64,000 nucleotides of DNA from positions 66,821,501 through 66,885,500 of the forward strand of contig CM075354.1 in assembly GCA_037693485.1 (NCBI GenBank), in the 5' to 3' direction. Positions 46,190 through 58,400 of this stretch are shown in pieces (positions within the stretch are counted from its first letter, which is position 1; the number at the start of each line of letters is the position of its first letter). The translations under genes were made by a program, and so were the position numbers. This DNA is from Kitagawia praeruptora (taxonomy: Eukaryota > Streptophyta > Magnoliopsida > Apiales > Apiaceae). The notes under the pieces were generated by a model that made no database searches, was not told the origin of the DNA, and was given only the letters and a program-made list of their open reading frames with translations.

Positions 46190-49100
46190 CGGAATTCGAA
46201 CCTTGAAATTTTATTAATTAAATTTAATCATGTAACATATTTAATCATTAGATCTAACAGTTCTAATTTTAACTAAAAATCTAACGGATATTATTCGTTG
46301 TATAGAAATTTTTATTATATTTTGTTAGTGATATTTAATTTCCACTATTAGTAAAATTTAAAATGCAATTAAGTTGTATATTTAGTTTTCTCGGTTAGTA
46401 AAAATTTAAAATGAAATTTAGAGAAATTGATTATTTTAATATGTTTTACTTGAAAACAGAAATTGATTAGTTATTAGGGAAAAAAATGTAAGGGCAATTA
46501 AGTAAAAACAATAGGTACCGACCGACCAACCAACCAACCGACCGGCACCATATAATTGGAAAAATATAGATTTTAGCTAAAGGAAATAGAAAAGGTAACG
46601 TTTTTTTAAAAGAAAATTGATTATTTTAATATGTTTTACTTGAAAAAGAAAATTGATTAGTTATTGGGAAATTGTTTATTTATAATTAAGTAAAAATTGA
46701 TTAGTTATTAGGAAAAATTTTATTTATAATTAAGTAAAGGTAATTAAGTAAAAACAATAGGTACTGACCGACCGACCGACCAACCAACCGACCAAACTTT
46801 CAATGTTTTAAAATACAATTTTAAAGTAAGGATATTGAAATTGTATATTTAGTTTCCTCGATTAGAAAAAATTTAAAATGCAATTTAGATATTTACTTTA
46901 CTTCATTAGTAAAGATTTTATAGGTAAAAAATAATGACACTATATATTTAGTTTCCTCTATTAGTAAAGTTTTAAAATGTAATTGGGATTTTTTTTAATC
47001 ATTGGAATTATTAATTCAAAAATTTGAGAAAATTAAAAAGATGACATAATTTATGTGAAAAAAAGTAATTGATTAGTTTATAGTAATTATAATTTAATTA
47101 TGGGTGAAAAACAAAAATACCCATATTTTAATTCCAGCTGCCCAAAATACCCATATGCGGAAAGAGGCGCCCAAAATACCCACGGACCACGCAAGTTAGA
47201 GATGCGTACAGGGCTATACGCATTATGTTCATGCGTGGAGTTGAACCACGCAATTTAAAGATGCGTGTAGTGTGTAAATTTCAATTATGTACTCTGTGAA
47301 TAGTACCCAGCGTTGCGCATGTTGAGAATGCGTATCTCACGATGCGCATCTCCAACATGCGCAACCCTGGTATTGTTCATCATCTTCCAAGCTCACATCA
47401 AAGCGATTTTTCGACGAAACTTTGGTCACTTCGTTCACTCCTTTTCCGGCATCGAACACTAGCATATTATATACCAAACTCTTCGCCTTTTCACCCTCTA
47501 CATGTCTATACCATTGAATTTTAATTTGTTTTGCCTGATTCGAAATACCCAAACTGTACCATTTTTTCCGATCTTCTTTTCCGATAATCGAACAGACGCC
47601 CCTGTGGGGCCAAACTCAATAAATCAACTTGGAAAAATGGAGATTCAGGTATGGGCAATATTTTCATGTCTTTAGATGTGATGGAGGTAGCCGGAGGAGT
47701 ACGAACGATGAAGACGACCGAAGAGGCGATCGATAAACCGAGAGAGACGACGGTTGTGTTCGTTAGAAAATGACGTGGGATGACGTCATTGCGCATCTGG
47801 GAAATGCGTTACCCCATATGCGCAAGAGGGAAATGCGTATCTCTACCTACGCATGCCCAGCATGCGTAGGTCGTGGGTAATTTGGGCGGACTGTTCCGCA
47901 TAAAGGTATTTTGGGCACTGTGACTACAAAAGTAGTGTATTTTGGTCATTTTCTCTTTAATTATGTTATTTTACTAAATAAAATTGCTCATAGTTTTTAG
48001 AAAATGAGAAATTAATGTTGCCCCTGAAATTTCTAGGAAAAAAAGGGTATTTAATTAGAAAAAATATAAAAGATGATACGTTTTAGTTGAAAAGGTAATC
48101 AGTTAATTATTAGTACTATAATATTATTATTTTATTTTTATTAAATAGAATCGCCCGTGATATAATTGGAAAAAGAGAGATTTTAGTTAGAGAAAAGAGA
48201 AAAGGTAACGTATTTTGGCTCAAAAAGGTGATTGATTAGTTAATACTAATTATAATATAATTATGTTATTTTATTATACAAAATTGATCGTAGTTTTCAA
48301 AAAAGGAGAAATTTTAGTTAGATAAAATGTAAAAGATGTTGTATTTTACCTAAGAAGGAAATTATCTAGTTATTGAAAAATAGAAAAGGTAATATGTTTA
48401 ACCTGAAAAAGGAAATTGATTAATAAAGGAGAAATTTTAGTTAGATAAAATATAAAAAATATTGTATTTTACCTGAAAAAGGAAATTATTTAGTTTTTGA
48501 AAAATAGAAAAGATAATATGTTTAACCTGAAAGGGGAAATTAATCATGTAATATATTTAATCATTAGATCTAATAGTTCTAATTTTTAACTAAAAATCTA
48601 ACGGATATTATTCGTTGTATAAGAATTTTTATTATATTTTGTTAGTGGTTAGAAGATATGATGTCATATTTTTGTGTATGTATTAATTATTGCAATATTA
48701 TGTTTTAAATTAGAAGTCAACGTGTTTTAATTAGAGAGAAAACAATTATTGATTGGAAGATATGATATTTTAGTTATTTATAAAAATTCGAACCTTGAAA
48801 TTTTAGTAAATAATTAAATTTAATCATGTAATATATTTAATCATTAGATCTAACCGTTCTAATTTTTAACTAAAAATCTAACGGATATTATTCGTTGTAT
48901 ACGAATTTTTATTATATTTTGTTAGTGGTTAGAAGATATGATGTCATATTTTTGGGTATGTATTTAGTAAATAAATTTAATAATGTAATATATTTAATCA
49001 TTATATCTAACAATTCTAATTTTTAACTAAAAATTTAACGGATATTAATACGAATTTTTATTATATTTTGTTAGTGGTTAGAAGATATGATATCATGTTT

Positions 49101-49500
49101 TTGGGTATGTATTAATTATTGCAATATTACATTTTGAATTAAAAGTCAACATGTTTTAATTAGAGAGAAAAAAATTATTGATTGGAAGATGTGATATTTT
49201 AGGTATTTATAAAAGGTAATATCATCAATTATAATTAAACATCTTTTAATTGAAAAAGGCAATCAACTTTATCATTAATTATATTATTAATAAAAAAATG
49301 AAAGATAATAGTAGAGGTTTAGATTTGGGTTGATTCAATTGGATTGCTCCAAATGCTGATTAGAGAGAAAAAAAATTATTGATTGGAAGATATGATATTC
49401 TAGGTATTTATAAAAGGGAATATCATATAAATTATAAGTAAACATCTTTTAATTGAAAAAGGCAATCGGCTAATTATCATTAATTATATTATTAATAAAA
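46190..49500 (-). mobile_element. Helitron-related composite in reverse orientation
   Basis: The segment with TCGAACCTTGAAATTTTA, TTAATCATTAGATCTAAC and TCTAACGGATATTATTCGTTGTAT occurs at 46190, 48540, 48785 and (part) 48965 and is also present in the Helitron at 38350-38480. CCAAACTTTCAATGTTTT (46793) is the reverse of a Helitron 5' end. Low-complexity GACCGACCAACCAACC tracts lie at 46516-46546 and 46765-46797. No clean 3' hairpin was found, so borders are rough. The Mutator-type element 47102-47955 sits inside. Confidence 0.45.
47102..47955. mobile_element. Non-autonomous Mutator-like element, 854 bp
   Basis: The 9-bp duplication TTTAATTAT lies at 47093-47101 and 47956-47964. The ends GGGTGAAAAACAAAAATAC and (on -) GAGAAAATGACCAAAATAC align without gaps, and further inside GCCCAAAATACC, TATGCGGAA and GCCCAAA(A/T)TACCCACG pair as inverted repeats. 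Between lie many ATGCGCA/TGCGCAT/ACGCAT sites in two clusters and a GC palindrome GCCCCTGTGGGGCC (47598-47611). Open stretches on - (47340-47800) have splice-like breaks but no family that I recognise; a captured host fragment is possible. Confidence 0.85.
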
Positions 49501-49810
49501 AAATGAGGATAATAGTAGAGGTTTAGATTTGGGTCAATCCAATTGGGTCGATCCAAATGTTGTGTAACGATAAAAAATAGTATAGATTTAGATTTGGGTC
49601 GATCCAACCTAAATTGGGTCGCTCCAAATGCTGTGTAATGACAAAAAAGGACATCAAAGAAATAAAGAAGATTAAAAAAATAAAGGATAAAAGCAGTAAT
49701 TTTCCTGTGTAATGACAAAAAAGGGCATCAAAGAAATAAAGAAGTTTAAAAAAATGAAGGATAAAAGTAGTAATTTTCAAAATGCAATACTAGCAGACAT
49801 TAGGAATATA

Positions 49811-49843
49811 TTGATTGATATTGATATTGATATTGATATTGAT
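49811..49843. repeat. (TGATAT)n microsatellite
   Basis: About five hexamer units TTGATA/GATATT in a row, directly before the unclassified repeat starting TTACCCAAACAC. Confidence 0.9.
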
Positions 49844-49844
49844 T

Positions 49845-50368
49845 ACCCAAACACATTCACTCAACTTAAAACAAACAACCTTACTTTCTCCATTAAGTTA
49901 AAAACACCTCCATTAATCAAAAATAACTTATTTTATAGTCACTTATCTCCCCCATAAGTAAAAGTAGTATTAGGTGTACTTATTATTTTTTCTGAAAAGA
50001 ATCCTACTCCCCTGGATGCCTTCTCTTGCATCTCAAATTCCATTTCTATTTCTTTTTGTCTACCAGCTAGCTCCATTCTTCCAACAATCATCTGTTTATT
50101 ATCAATTCTAACTTGCTCTCTATTTTCGTTTGAGTTCAAGATTTATCAAGGAGAAATTGTATCTTATATTTCAATTTATTAGTTTTTACTAATAATTTAA
50201 ATTAAAATTTTTTTGATTTTATAGTAAAAAATATATTTTATCCAAACACTTACTAATCCAACTATTTTTTAAATATTTTTTTAAAAAAAAGAAAAAAGAA
50301 AAATTACTAAATTTTAAGTAAAAATTATAAAACACTTCGCTCAATTTATAATTGATCATTTACTTATC
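49845..50368 (-). repeat. Unclassified repeat, copy 2, left part
   Basis: Reverse complement of parts of 39690-40640, and continued after the LINE at 54289-54345 (CTAAAAATAACTTATTTCAA). It was therefore one unit before the LINE entered. The ends on this strand carry TTACCCAAACA at both sides. Confidence 0.65.
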
Positions 50369-50403
50369 TTTTTTTTTTTTTGAAATAAACGTACTTGCTT
50401 TTA

Positions 50404-51920
50404 TTAAATTGAATCAATAATCAAAACATCAGAAATAAAATTCGGAGCGGTATGAACCCACTCATGGATGCCTGACATAGAATGAGTAGCCCTTGCTAAC
50501 ATATGAGCTACCTCATTCGCAAATCTATGAACAAATTCAACTAGCACTTCATCATAGTGCTTAAATAAATCGACACAACTTGATACAATCAAGTGAAAAT
50601 ACGCACGTCCTTGCACACTTTTACACGCGTCCGCTAAAGCCTTGGAATCAGTTTCAAATATGCATCTTTTATACCCAAGATCTTTCACCCATGAGAGGGC
50701 CTATTTCAATCCAACTGCTTGTACTTCACGTGGTTGATACAATGCTGCAATATGCTGATTTCGAGCTCGAACGAAAGCACCATGCTCATCTCTTATTACA
50801 CAGCCTACACCAATGCACCCCGACTCCGTAAATACAGCAGCATCTATGTTTACCTCCACCCACCCCTGTTGTGGTGGATACCATCTTCTCGGACTTACAC
50901 TTGATACTGCCTTGAACTTTTGTTTCTCCAAGCAACACTGTTTCCACTCATGTAACATATTCATTGCAGTCGATTGTACACCAAACTCAGAGATGCTGAC
51001 TTTATCCCATATCCACCTATTTCTTCGATTCCAAAGATTCCAACAAACCATCACAATCAGAGCTAACTTCTCCCGCGTACATGTACTAACCAACTGTTGA
51101 ATAATATCAAGAACACTACCCTCATAGCCTTCAGAACTTACTTCATTTATTCCCACATTCTCCCAAACCAGCCTTGCAAAAGAACAATCAAACAGTACAT
51201 GGGTTGCGTCCTCGTTTCGCACAAGACACCAAGAACACTTGGATTCAATTTGTACTCTATTCGAAGCTAAATTCACAGCCATTGGCAAACACAATTTACA
51301 AACTCTCCACATAAAATATATCACTTTACCTGGCAATTCTAGAGACCATAGCTTACGCCAAAAGGATGTTTGTTCCCAGACCTGCTCCCCCTGAATTCTT
51401 CTATAACAACTTCTGACAGAAACAAACCTGATTCCTCTAAAATCCAAAACCATGAGTCCTCCTTACGCTGCAATGGAGTTGGAATGCTTGTGATTAATCT
51501 AACATCTCTATCATTACATATGTCCCGTAGCACTTCCTCATCCCATTTTCTTCCATCTTGTTCCATCAGATTAACAACACGTATGTGTTCTAATTCCTCA
51601 GGCATTTCTGTCGTTAAAAAACCATTATCTCTACACGGTAACCATGGAATCTTCCAAACACTCGTAGTCTCCCCATTCCCTATGCACTTTCTACTCCCTT
51701 GTCGAACTACCTCTTGAGCTGCAACTATACTTCTCCACATATAGCTGGGATTGGCACCAACTTTAGCTTGTAAAAAATTACAATCTGGAAAATATCTTGC
51801 TTTCATAATCCTTTTGACCAGTGGATTCTCATTATTCAACAACCTCCAACCCTGCTTTGCTAGCATAGCAAGATTGAATTTGTTTAGCTCCTTAAACCCC
51901 AATCCCCCCTGTTTTAGCAT
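50404..51920 (-). pseudogene. LINE ORF2 C-terminal part: zf-RVT and RNase H
   Basis: From the right: KQGGLGFKELNKFNLAMLAK and WRLLNNENPLVKRIMKARYF (post-RT region), then the zinc-binding segment FWRKLWSLELPGKVIYFMWR with CSWCLVRNEDATHVLFDC, then plant L1 RNase H: GWVEVNIDAAVFTESGCIG (catalytic Asp), ETDSKALADAC (second Asp) and FVHRFANEVAHMLAR. A frameshift joins the pieces near 51400, and a TAG interrupts after REVQAVGLK at about 50701. The RNase H removes template RNA during reverse transcription. Confidence 0.88.
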
Positions 51921-52005
51921 TACACAACTTATCCCAAGCTAGCCACCTAATCCCTTTACCCGAACCTCCATTTCCCCACCAAAACGAATTCATTTGCCGC
52001 TGTAT

Positions 52006-53475
52006 TCAGCATATCTCGTTAGGTATCAATAGAAGATTCATCCAAAAGTTTGGTATTGTCTGAGCGGCTGTTTTCAAGAGTACCAACTTCCCTCCTTTAG
52101 AAATTGATTTATTCTCCCACCCTTGCAACTTCTGACCAATACGTTCACTTAAGAACTTAAACACATTATGTTTCTTCCTCCCTATGTGCATTGGCATTCC
52201 CAAATAATTACCTGGCGTACAAACTTCCTTCACCTGTAATGCATCGCACACTGCCTTTCTATTTGTGGCTATAGTACTAGGATTGAATACCACACTTGAT
52301 TTCCCAAAATTTATGGCTTGCCCTGATAACTCTTCATACCTCAATAACTTGTTCTTTACAGTCGATGCTTCAGCTAACGTTGCCTTAAAGAAGAGATAAC
52401 AATCGTCAGCGAAAAGCAAATGTGACACAGGAGGTGCGCCACGAGCAATACTACAGCCATTTATTAATCCTACAGCTTCATGTCTTCTAATCATCGCACT
52501 AAGTCCTTCTGAATAGAGAATATATAAGTACGGGGAAATAGGATCTCCCTGCCTTATTCCCCGATGTGGTTGTATATCACCAAACACTTCACCATATTGT
52601 ATAAAACTATATGAAATTGTTTTAATACATGCCATAACTCGATCCCGCCATATTATATCAAACCCAAATTTCACCATCATTGCTTCGAGGAAATTCCATT
52701 CCAGCCTATCATATGCTTTAGACACATCAAGTTTCAATCCCACCACTCCATTAACTCCTTGTGTACGTCTCCTAATATAATGATTCACCTCGAAAGCAAT
52801 TAGAGCATTATCCGTAAGGAGTCGCCCTTCCACAAAAGCGCTTTGATGTTCTGAAATCACCGTAGCTAAACAACCCTTTAAGCGATTTGCCATTACTTTA
52901 GATAAGATCCTAAACATAACGTTACACAGCGAAATTGGTCTCAAATCCGTCATTTGTTGAGGTTTCTTGACTTTTGGTATAAGACACACAAAAGTCCTAT
53001 TTATTCCCTGTGGTAATTCTCCTGTTTCAAAAATTTTTTGGCAAAACTTCTCCACATCGTCCCCTACAATACTCCAGTATGCTTGGAAAAAACCTGGATT
53101 TAATCCATCAAACCCCGGTGATTTATCCGGGTGCATTGCAAACGCAGCACATTTTACTTCCTCCTTTGTGACTGGCAGTACAAGGCTCTGATTTTGCTCT
53201 GTAGTAACCTGCTTTACCACCTCCTGTTCTGATAACATACCATTCGTTTCTCCACTCTGGAACAACTCTGAGAAATAATCCACAATAACTTGCCTAATAC
53301 CCTCTCTGTCTTCCTTCCATTCCCCTTGCGAGTTTTTTAATTTTACCACCTGATTCTTACTTCTTCTTCCTGATGCAAACCTATGAAAAAATTTCGTATT
53401 ATGGTCCCCTTCTCTAAGCCAAAACTGCTTAGATCGTTGTTTCCAATACACTTCCTGTTTCTCTAGTAACTTCAA
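52006..53475 (-). pseudogene. LINE reverse transcriptase
   Basis: A 489-codon frame with the non-LTR RT blocks in order: FWLREGDHNTKFFH, FAMHPDKSPGFDGLNPGFFQ, RPISLCNVMFRILSKVMANR, FVEGRLLTDNALIAFEV, LKLDVSKAYDRLEWNFLEAM, GIRQGDPISPYLY and the catalytic LLFADDCYLFF, then GQAINFGKSSVVF and YLGMPMHIG. It uses nicked target DNA to prime cDNA synthesis. The frame is still open through the core but is separated from the endonuclease by a frame change at about 53475 and stops at 52006, after which the next part needs another frame. Confidence 0.93.
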
Positions 53476-54290
53476 AAACTCCCCCCGGCTTCGTTGTACA
53501 TTCTTATACCATAACTATCCCTTCTTGCTCGAAACCTTCTCATCTCCCTCCTATAATACTGAATATTTGTTCGCATCTCTTTCACTCTCCCTCCCCCCCA
53601 TTCTTCCAACTTTAGACAACAATACTCCATTTTATCAATAATACTCCTCCCCTCCACCTGTAACCAACTTTCCTGAATTATCTTTATGCACTGATATTCT
53701 CTAATCCACACATTTTCAAACCTAAACCTTTTTACTTTTGGAACGTACACTTTCTTATTGAGATGAAGAAATAAAGGCAAATGGTCGGATTTAGATACCT
53801 CTAAAACTGCGATTTCAGCCAACGGGAACATAGCTTTCCAATCTTGATTCGCCATTCCCCTATCTAATCTTTCTTGAACCCACGATGCAGTACCTCTAGA
53901 CCGTTCCCAAGTAAATTCACTCCCTGTAAACCCTAAATCAAGCAATCCACAATCAGCAGTCGCATCTCTAAACCCGTCTAACAAAGCTCGAGGTTGTGGT
54001 CTTCCCTCTTTCTTCTCATGTTCAAACATGATGTCGTTGAAATCACCAACTATACACCATGACAGTTGAGACTCTCCAGCTAATGACCTTAATAAATCCC
54101 AAGACTCCCGCCTCCGACCTCTTTCTGAGCACCCATAGAATCCAGTATAACGCCACCTTCCAACTTGTTCACACACCACCTCACAATCTATATAATGATT
54201 GCAACTTCCTTTTATTTGAACCCCTCCCTCATTTTTCCATAAGATAGCCAAGCCCCCTCCGTGTCCCCGAGCTTCAACATTTATTATCAC
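53472..54290 (-). pseudogene. LINE endonuclease (APE-type), N-terminally truncated
   Basis: Frame beginning within the nuclease: GHGGGLAILWKN, WRYTGFYGCSERGRR, SWCIVGDFNDIM (the GDFN motif), LLDLGFTGSEFTWE, LDRGMANQDWKAMFP and the terminal SDHLPLFL with the catalytic Asp-His. The first motifs (N-terminal Asn and the ET(K) Glu) are missing. It then continues into the linker before RT. APE-type endonucleases nick genomic DNA to start LINE integration. Confidence 0.9.
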
Positions 54291-54345
54291 TTGTCCTAAA
54301 AATAACTTATTTCAAAATTACCCAAACAAAACCTATATTCTCCTT

Positions 54346-55190
54346 GATCTGTACTTGCGGTAAAAAAAATTATAGACCATGCTAAGCAAAGTTAAATTCC
54401 CCCCCCCCCCTTTCCCCAAAAAAACACCAACAATCATAATTCATTTAATTTTACAAAATTTGATTACTGTGTTAAATTCATGAAAAAGGTTAACCGTGTT
54501 AAATTCATGAAAAAGGTTAACCACAGCTCTAAGAATTGTTGTTAATAATTAAATATTTTCATATTTTCAACATCTATTCCTAAATATTTAATTGTTTTTA
54601 GTTTTTTAATAAACCTATACAACACTAATTTAATTTTTCAAAGTAATAATAGCAAACCCCTCTGCATTCACATTAATTTCCATCCTAAAAAGCATCCCAA
54701 AATATTGAATAATTATATTGAGTTTCGTGCAAAATTGAGTTATTTAGGTGTAAAATTGATGTAATAAATACATTTTATCTATCTACATTACTCCCTCCGT
54801 CCCAAAATACATGTCCCTTTTGCAAAAAAAAAAAAAAAATTGCCCCAAATTACATGTCCCCTCTTCTTTCTATACAAATTTAAATCTAATTTCCCAAAAT
54901 TATCCCTATATTTATATTTTCAATACTTGACTTAGTAATTTTTTCAAAAAATACATGTAAATTAGGATGGAAAGAGTAATTATTAACCATAACCCTAAAG
55001 GATTATGTGTAAAATTGATGTAATAAATACATTTATCTATCTACAATAATTCTTATCCATAACCCTAAAGATTGTTGTTAACAAAACTCTAAATTTATAT
55101 ATAAATAAGTAAACAGTTTATTTTTCTTGCAATAATTTGGTATAAATAAACTATCCATGACGCTCAGATTAATGGAACAGAAGAAAACAA
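54346..55190. other. Intergenic stretch
   Basis: No gene. A C-run (12 or so) at about 54401-54412, a tandem AAATTCATGAAAAAGGTTAACC pair at 54475-54520, and one MITE at 54791-54976. GTGTAAAATTGATGTAATAAATAC occurs on both sides of the MITE (54749 and 55005). Confidence 0.6.
54791..54976. mobile_element. Stowaway-like MITE, 186 bp
   Basis: Left end CTCCCTCCGTCCCAAAATAC followed by ATGTCCC; right end TACATGTAAATTAGGATGG and AAAGAG, a degraded complement. TA at 54789-54790 and 54977-54978. The copy is old. Confidence 0.75.
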
Positions 55191-55496
55191 TAAACAGGAA
55201 AAGTTTAAATTTATTCCTTCGCATTTTATTTATATATAGGTAGCAATCACCAGTCCTAAAAAAGAACCTCTAACCAGCAACGTTCATCTTTCAACCGAAG
55301 AGTCACAAGACCTTCAGGCAATGTTTGATTGATGGGTTGATTCACAAAGGAATGTACACGGTATTGAGCTACATTTCTCAGATCAGAACATTAAGGCACG
55401 TTGATATTACAAGTCGAACAAGATACAGATACAACCAACTACAGAAATGACTCTGTATGCCCAGGTCGTTCCGTTCATATTTTACTGAGAACATTA

Positions 55497-58400
55497 TCAC
55501 GATGAGGTCTGGAAGAAAGGATGCCGTAGGGCTTCTCGGGCCGTGAGCCTTTCCGATGGATCAAATTTTAACAATTGATGCAGCAAGTCAATAAAAGATG
55601 ACCTTGTGCATCCCAGATACGGAGACAGCATATTCTGCAGCCATTGGGTATTTGTTGGACAATCAGTGATACTGAATTAACTATTATTTTAATAATCAGT
55701 AAATATGTGACAGATAGAAAAAGTATTGACATTATTGCACAGCATAGTCAACAGAATACCAAAGATAGAAAAGTAAGTAGGATTAAACCTTCAAACTGTC
55801 AAGCTTCTTCACTGATCTGATACTCTCCCTTGAAACGGCTCCTTCGGGCCAGTTAAGTCGAGATCTTCTGAAGTACTTCTCAGCACCACGGCTGAAACAA
55901 CAAAAGGAAGGACATTACAATTACCAATAAAAGCCGGTACGTTAACAATTTCTATTATAGAAAATGTCAACACCATGTAACCATATACAGTATTTCATAC
56001 AATACCAAGTATATACCGTGTAAATATTTTGCGTATTAAACATAGGTACCTCTGGGATAAGTTAATAAGAACAATAATTTTGTACACCTAGTTTGATTCC
56101 TATTTTAAGAAATAACTTACTCTGCTCTATGAATCATATGCTCAGGCAAAGGTCCTAAAACTCTCTCCATCATTGCCAAATGCTCTAAATTCTCATGTGT
56201 TTGAAACAAAGCTTCTCCCTGAAAACATCATGCATCTCAGTATAAATATATGGTTCCAATTAACTGAATAGCAACAAGAGAAGTAAAGGTCTAACCAAGC
56301 AGAGTTCAACAAGTATGCAACCAATACTCCACATATCACATGGGTAACTCCATCCAAGACCTGTATAGGAAGTGCAAAGAAAAATCACAACATAATATCA
56401 GCCACCAGTTCAATAAAAAAAAGTTAAAACACCAAAAAACTAACATAAATTTAGCATCTCTAATAATTTAAACATCTTGTAAGGTAATTTGAACTAGTAT
56501 CTTCATATTAAAGGAGCTCATACACTGAGCAAAAACATCTCAATCATAAGCATCATAAAGATAAAGCTTTCAACGTTAAGAATAAATTGCCCCACACCAA
56601 ATTATACACATGACTAGATAGAGAGTTTGCTACGTATTATTCCTTCATAGTTGATCATATTTGTCAAAAAACAAGAACTTTCCTACCATCACTGGACCTA
56701 GATAATTAGATCTCATGCATACACTACGGCAACAATCAACTAAAGATTGAATAGTCTTTTGAATATGTGGAAGAAGTATATATGAAAAATATTACGGCCT
56801 TTGAGACCCAACACTTTAGATATCACAGTTCGAACAAAGAAGCTTCATTTCCAAAGATACATTTTTTCAAGTACAGTCATGCAGTCAAACTTTTACCAAG
56901 TTTAATGTTTTCTGTAAGGATAAGATACTTAAGAAGCTAGGACACTCGGTAACACTACCATGAACCAGTCAAATCTATCACTTTACACTACAATGATAAA
57001 ATGCCATATCTACTACTACTTATCTTCCTAATTACAATAGTTGTCTGTAGTACATCCCATGCGGCCTCTCATTTTAATGATATAAACTATTCAGCTCACT
57101 TTAATAATACTTAAATGATACTGGTCTTGATCAAAACAGACACAAAGAAAGTATGATATACACCGATGCATCCCTCTTTGCCAGCAGTATTAGTTACCTA
57201 GAATAACCTCAGGTGCTCTGTAATGCCTTGTTGAGACAATGGAGCTATGTTTGTGGTTATCATATGCAGTACTGCCAAAATCAATCAGCTTAATGACGCT
57301 TGACTTTGGCAAGCACCTGAAACGCGTTTCATCTGAAGAACTCCTCTGTACCATTCCAAAAATTTATTTAATATAATAATTTGAGTCCACCCGCTTCTAG
57401 ACTGTCCAACTATAAAACACATATACCTTGCGGCCAGGAAGCTTTACATACTCAGATGACACAAGTAGTATATTTTCTGGCTTCAGATCAGTGTGGATTA
57501 ATCGTAGGTCATGCATATCTGTTGAGTATAATATCACACAAGCATGTTAAGAAAGATTTAGGTATATTACCACACCCAGGACAAGCAAAATATAGCCCAA
57601 GTATTTCTGGGTAATTGGTCAAATAGAGAAAGTATGAGATAACAGGGACATAGCAAGGCCAAGAACAATCTACACACATGCTACAGATTCCAAAAGCTGT
57701 CGTCCAAATTCTCGAACAAGATCAACAGGGAATGGTGAGTATTCATTTCTCCTAAGAAAATCAAATAAACTTGGTCCAAGCCTCTCAAACACCTGATAAC
57801 ACCATCGAAATTCATTGAAATAAAGTCCTCAATTTAGCTTACATAATTACGACGTATGAATCAAGTTGCAAAAGTGAAGGCTCACTATTTGAGCCTTCAC
57901 ACAGGGAAGATGCAAACACATAATCTTATTACAGCGATCAAAGTCATAAGCAAAGGCACATTAAATCATATCGGTATTTATGCATCGACCAGGAGACGCT
58001 TAAGAAACTCGTTAATAAATGCAAGTAATAAATGAAATGCATGCAGTGCCATAGCTTCCTGATATATACTGAAACATAACAAAAGGCACAGGTTGATAAA
58101 TAACAGTAAACTCATATGGCATACTTACTATGCATATATGATTCCGATAATCAAACCACGTCAGGATCTGCACACAGCTGCACAAAGAAGCAATAATAAG
58201 TAAATAAGGATAAGGGAAAACTACATCAAGGTGAATTCACTTGCCAAAGTACTTGACAATGACGTACTGTGATTCGCCTTTGTCATTTTTAGCAAGCTTT
58301 TCCAGAACATCAATTTCAATCATTGCTGCGTCACGATACTTGCTTATGCTTCGAACCACCTTGATTGCCACATAATCCCGTGTTTGACGATCCCAACACT

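Larger units (their letters stand above)
44646..49790 (+). repeat. Dispersed repeat family TTGGGTCG(A/C)TCCAA (at least six copies)
   Basis: Copies at 44646-44730, 45683-45808, 46076-46180, 49304-49360, 49500-49705 and 49700-49790. Each contains TTGGGTCG(A/C)TCCAA, ATG(C/T)TGTGTAATGACAAAAA and (G)GGCATCAAAGAAATAAAGAAG in this order, usually followed by AATGAAGGATAATAG. All are on the same strand. They do not show ends of a known transposon class. The coordinates span the copies and other sequence between them. Confidence 0.75.
50369..54288 (-). mobile_element. L1-type LINE, 5'-truncated
   Basis: The + strand T-run at 50369-50381 is the poly(A) tail of a - strand element. Coding order from the right: endonuclease, reverse transcriptase, zinc-binding RT-associated region, RNase H. 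There is no gag-like ORF1 and the endonuclease lacks its N-terminal part, so the copy is 5'-truncated. A possible target duplication is ACTTATC (50362-50368) and ACTTGTC (54289-54295), one mismatch. Frameshifts and stops show it is inactive. Confidence 0.92.

Noticed and set aside
51370..51717. Long + strand frame opposite the LINE
   Set aside because: Shadow of the - strand LINE coding sequence.
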